From contig JBMNTP010000003.1 of assembly GCA_050945795.1 (NCBI GenBank), positions 1 through 64,000 on the forward strand: a stretch of 64,000 nt of DNA. Reading direction: 5' to 3'. The first letter of the stretch is position 1; each line of letters begins with the position of its first letter. The translations under genes were made by a program, and so were the position numbers. Below are positions 63,329 through 64,000 of the stretch, in pieces. The notes below the pieces were generated by a model. That model was not told the DNA's origin. It searched no databases and worked only from the letters and a program-made list of their open reading frames with translations. Origin of the DNA: JBMNTP01 sp050945795. Lineage in GTDB: Bacteria; Bacillota; Clostridia; Christensenellales; MGBC116941.

Positions 63329-64000
63329 TTGAAAAAGGTTTGGAAAATATTAATAGCTATAGCTATCATATTAGGAATTGCTTTGGCGGCGGAAAGCCTT
63401 GGTAAAAGCCAGCGAGAAGTTGAGACAATAGTTGCTGAAATAGGCAGTATCAGCATAAGGGTGGAGGCGCAGGGCGAGGTCAAACCGGTTAGGGAATATT
63501 ACGCCATGAGCGAGACGGGCGGCAAAATAAAAAGCGTTGCGGTGCGCGAAGGCGAATTCGTAAGCGGGTATCAAGAGCTTCTAAGGCTTGAAAACAGCGA
63601 AGTCGAAAAGGCGATGGCTGAAGTGGAAAATGCCAAAGAGCAGGTTAGTGAAGCGGCGGTGTTGCAGGCGGAGTCGCTTAAAAAAGATGCGGGGCTTAGT
63701 AAAAGGCAGGCGGCGCTAGCGCTGGCGCAGAGCATAGGATACGAGCTTGACGAGTTTAATTCTGTATTTATGCCGGAAGAGGTAGAGGAAGCCGAGGAAA
63801 CAATGTCGGCGGAATATAGCGGCGAAAACTATTACTCCGGCGCCAGCTATGATACCGGCATACTAAGGAGCGGTATAAGCGGGGTTGTGCTAAAAAACAT
63901 GGCTCGGATAGGCGAGATACTCGCGCCCGGCGCGCCTGCCATGGTTATAGGCGATGTATCTTCTTATATAATAAAAGCATATATAGATGAGGCTGACGCG
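63329..64000 (+). CDS. HlyD/RND-type membrane-fusion protein, 3' end outside window
   Basis: At least 224 residues are visible. An N-terminal helix (VWKILIAIAIILGIALAA) anchors it; residues 45-90 form a biotinyl-lipoyl half (AQGEVKPVREYYAMSETGGK, then VAVREGEFVSGYQELLRLEN), and the second half begins near LRSGISGVVLKNMARIGEIL. The hairpin between is short, with a Glu-rich, Tyr-rich insert instead of a long coiled coil. Such adaptors pair with MacB-like ABC exporters, which would be expected downstream. TTG at 63329 follows GGGGGAAAAGG; ATG at 63314 has no site upstream. Confidence 0.82.
   Translation, partial: MKKVWKILIAIAIILGIALAAESLGKSQREVETIVAEIGSISIRVEAQGEVKPVREYYAMSETGGKIKSVAVREGEFVSGYQELLRLENSEVEKAMAEVENAKEQVSEAAVLQAESLKKDAGLSKRQAALALAQSIGYELDEFNSVFMPEEVEEAEETMSAEYSGENYYSGASYDTGILRSGISGVVLKNMARIGEILAPGAPAMVIGDVSSYIIKAYIDEADA

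Overview
This window reads as a core-chromosome segment of an endospore-forming Firmicute, most likely a member of the Clostridia. The evidence is a full-length SpoIVA, a SpoIIIE/FtsK-type translocase, the Gram-positive replicative polymerase PolC, RNase Y, the CtsR-McsA-McsB-ClpC stress operon with a textbook CtsR box, an ARG box of Bacillus type, a non-mevalonate isoprenoid pathway (dxr, ispG), and frequent TTG starts behind strong Shine-Dalgarno sequences. I cannot name the genus. I see no prophage, insertion sequence, CRISPR array or rRNA operon.

Layout. Positions 1-4320 hold a 5'-truncated membrane protein, a palindrome-rich gap, then der, plsY and spoIVA (gpsA is absent from its common place here). 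Positions 4400-8540 hold a marR gene and a heterodimeric ABC exporter, apparently autoregulated through an inverted repeat that overlaps the promoter. Positions 8540-11470 hold a small antisense gene, then a PRC-barrel protein, a small membrane-anchor protein, an AI-2E-family permease, ireB and ruvX. Positions 11490-23830 form a long translation, envelope and replication block: rpsB, tsf, pyrH, frr, a PASTA-like mini-gene, uppS, cdsA, dxr, rseP, ispG, polC. Positions 23870-32530 form the rimP-nusA-rnpM-ylxQ-infB-rbfA-nrnA-truB-ribF operon, followed by rpsO, pnp, an M16 protease and a dUTPase. Positions 37070-43580 hold ftsK/spoIIIE, rimO, pgsA, cinA and recA, then rny.

From 45470 the genes become shorter independent units: a Zn-dehydrogenase plus SDR pair, purB, tRNA-Trp on the minus strand, ctsR-mcsA-mcsB-clpC, a TIM-barrel sugar isomerase-like gene, a secreted regulatory-domain protein (minus), pgi, thiT (minus, under a TPP riboswitch), a yfbR-like nucleotidase, and a minus-strand arginine operon argC-argB-argD-argF-GNAT under an ARG box. 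The window ends inside an HlyD/RND-type membrane-fusion protein.

The most unusual object is the N-terminal arm of IF2 (infB). It carries 14 copies of a Gln/Gly/Tyr/Arg repeat over about 160 residues, encoded by a clean 45-nt then 27-nt tandem array. It resembles the low-complexity domains of phase-separating RNA-binding proteins and is downstream of a NusA with an unusually acidic tail. Other points worth checking are a GNAT translationally coupled to argF in an operon without argJ (a candidate acetylglutamate synthase), a long structured leader in front of ftsK, a PASTA-like orphan of 66 residues between frr and uppS, and an HD-to-HE change in the metal motif of the YfbR-like protein.
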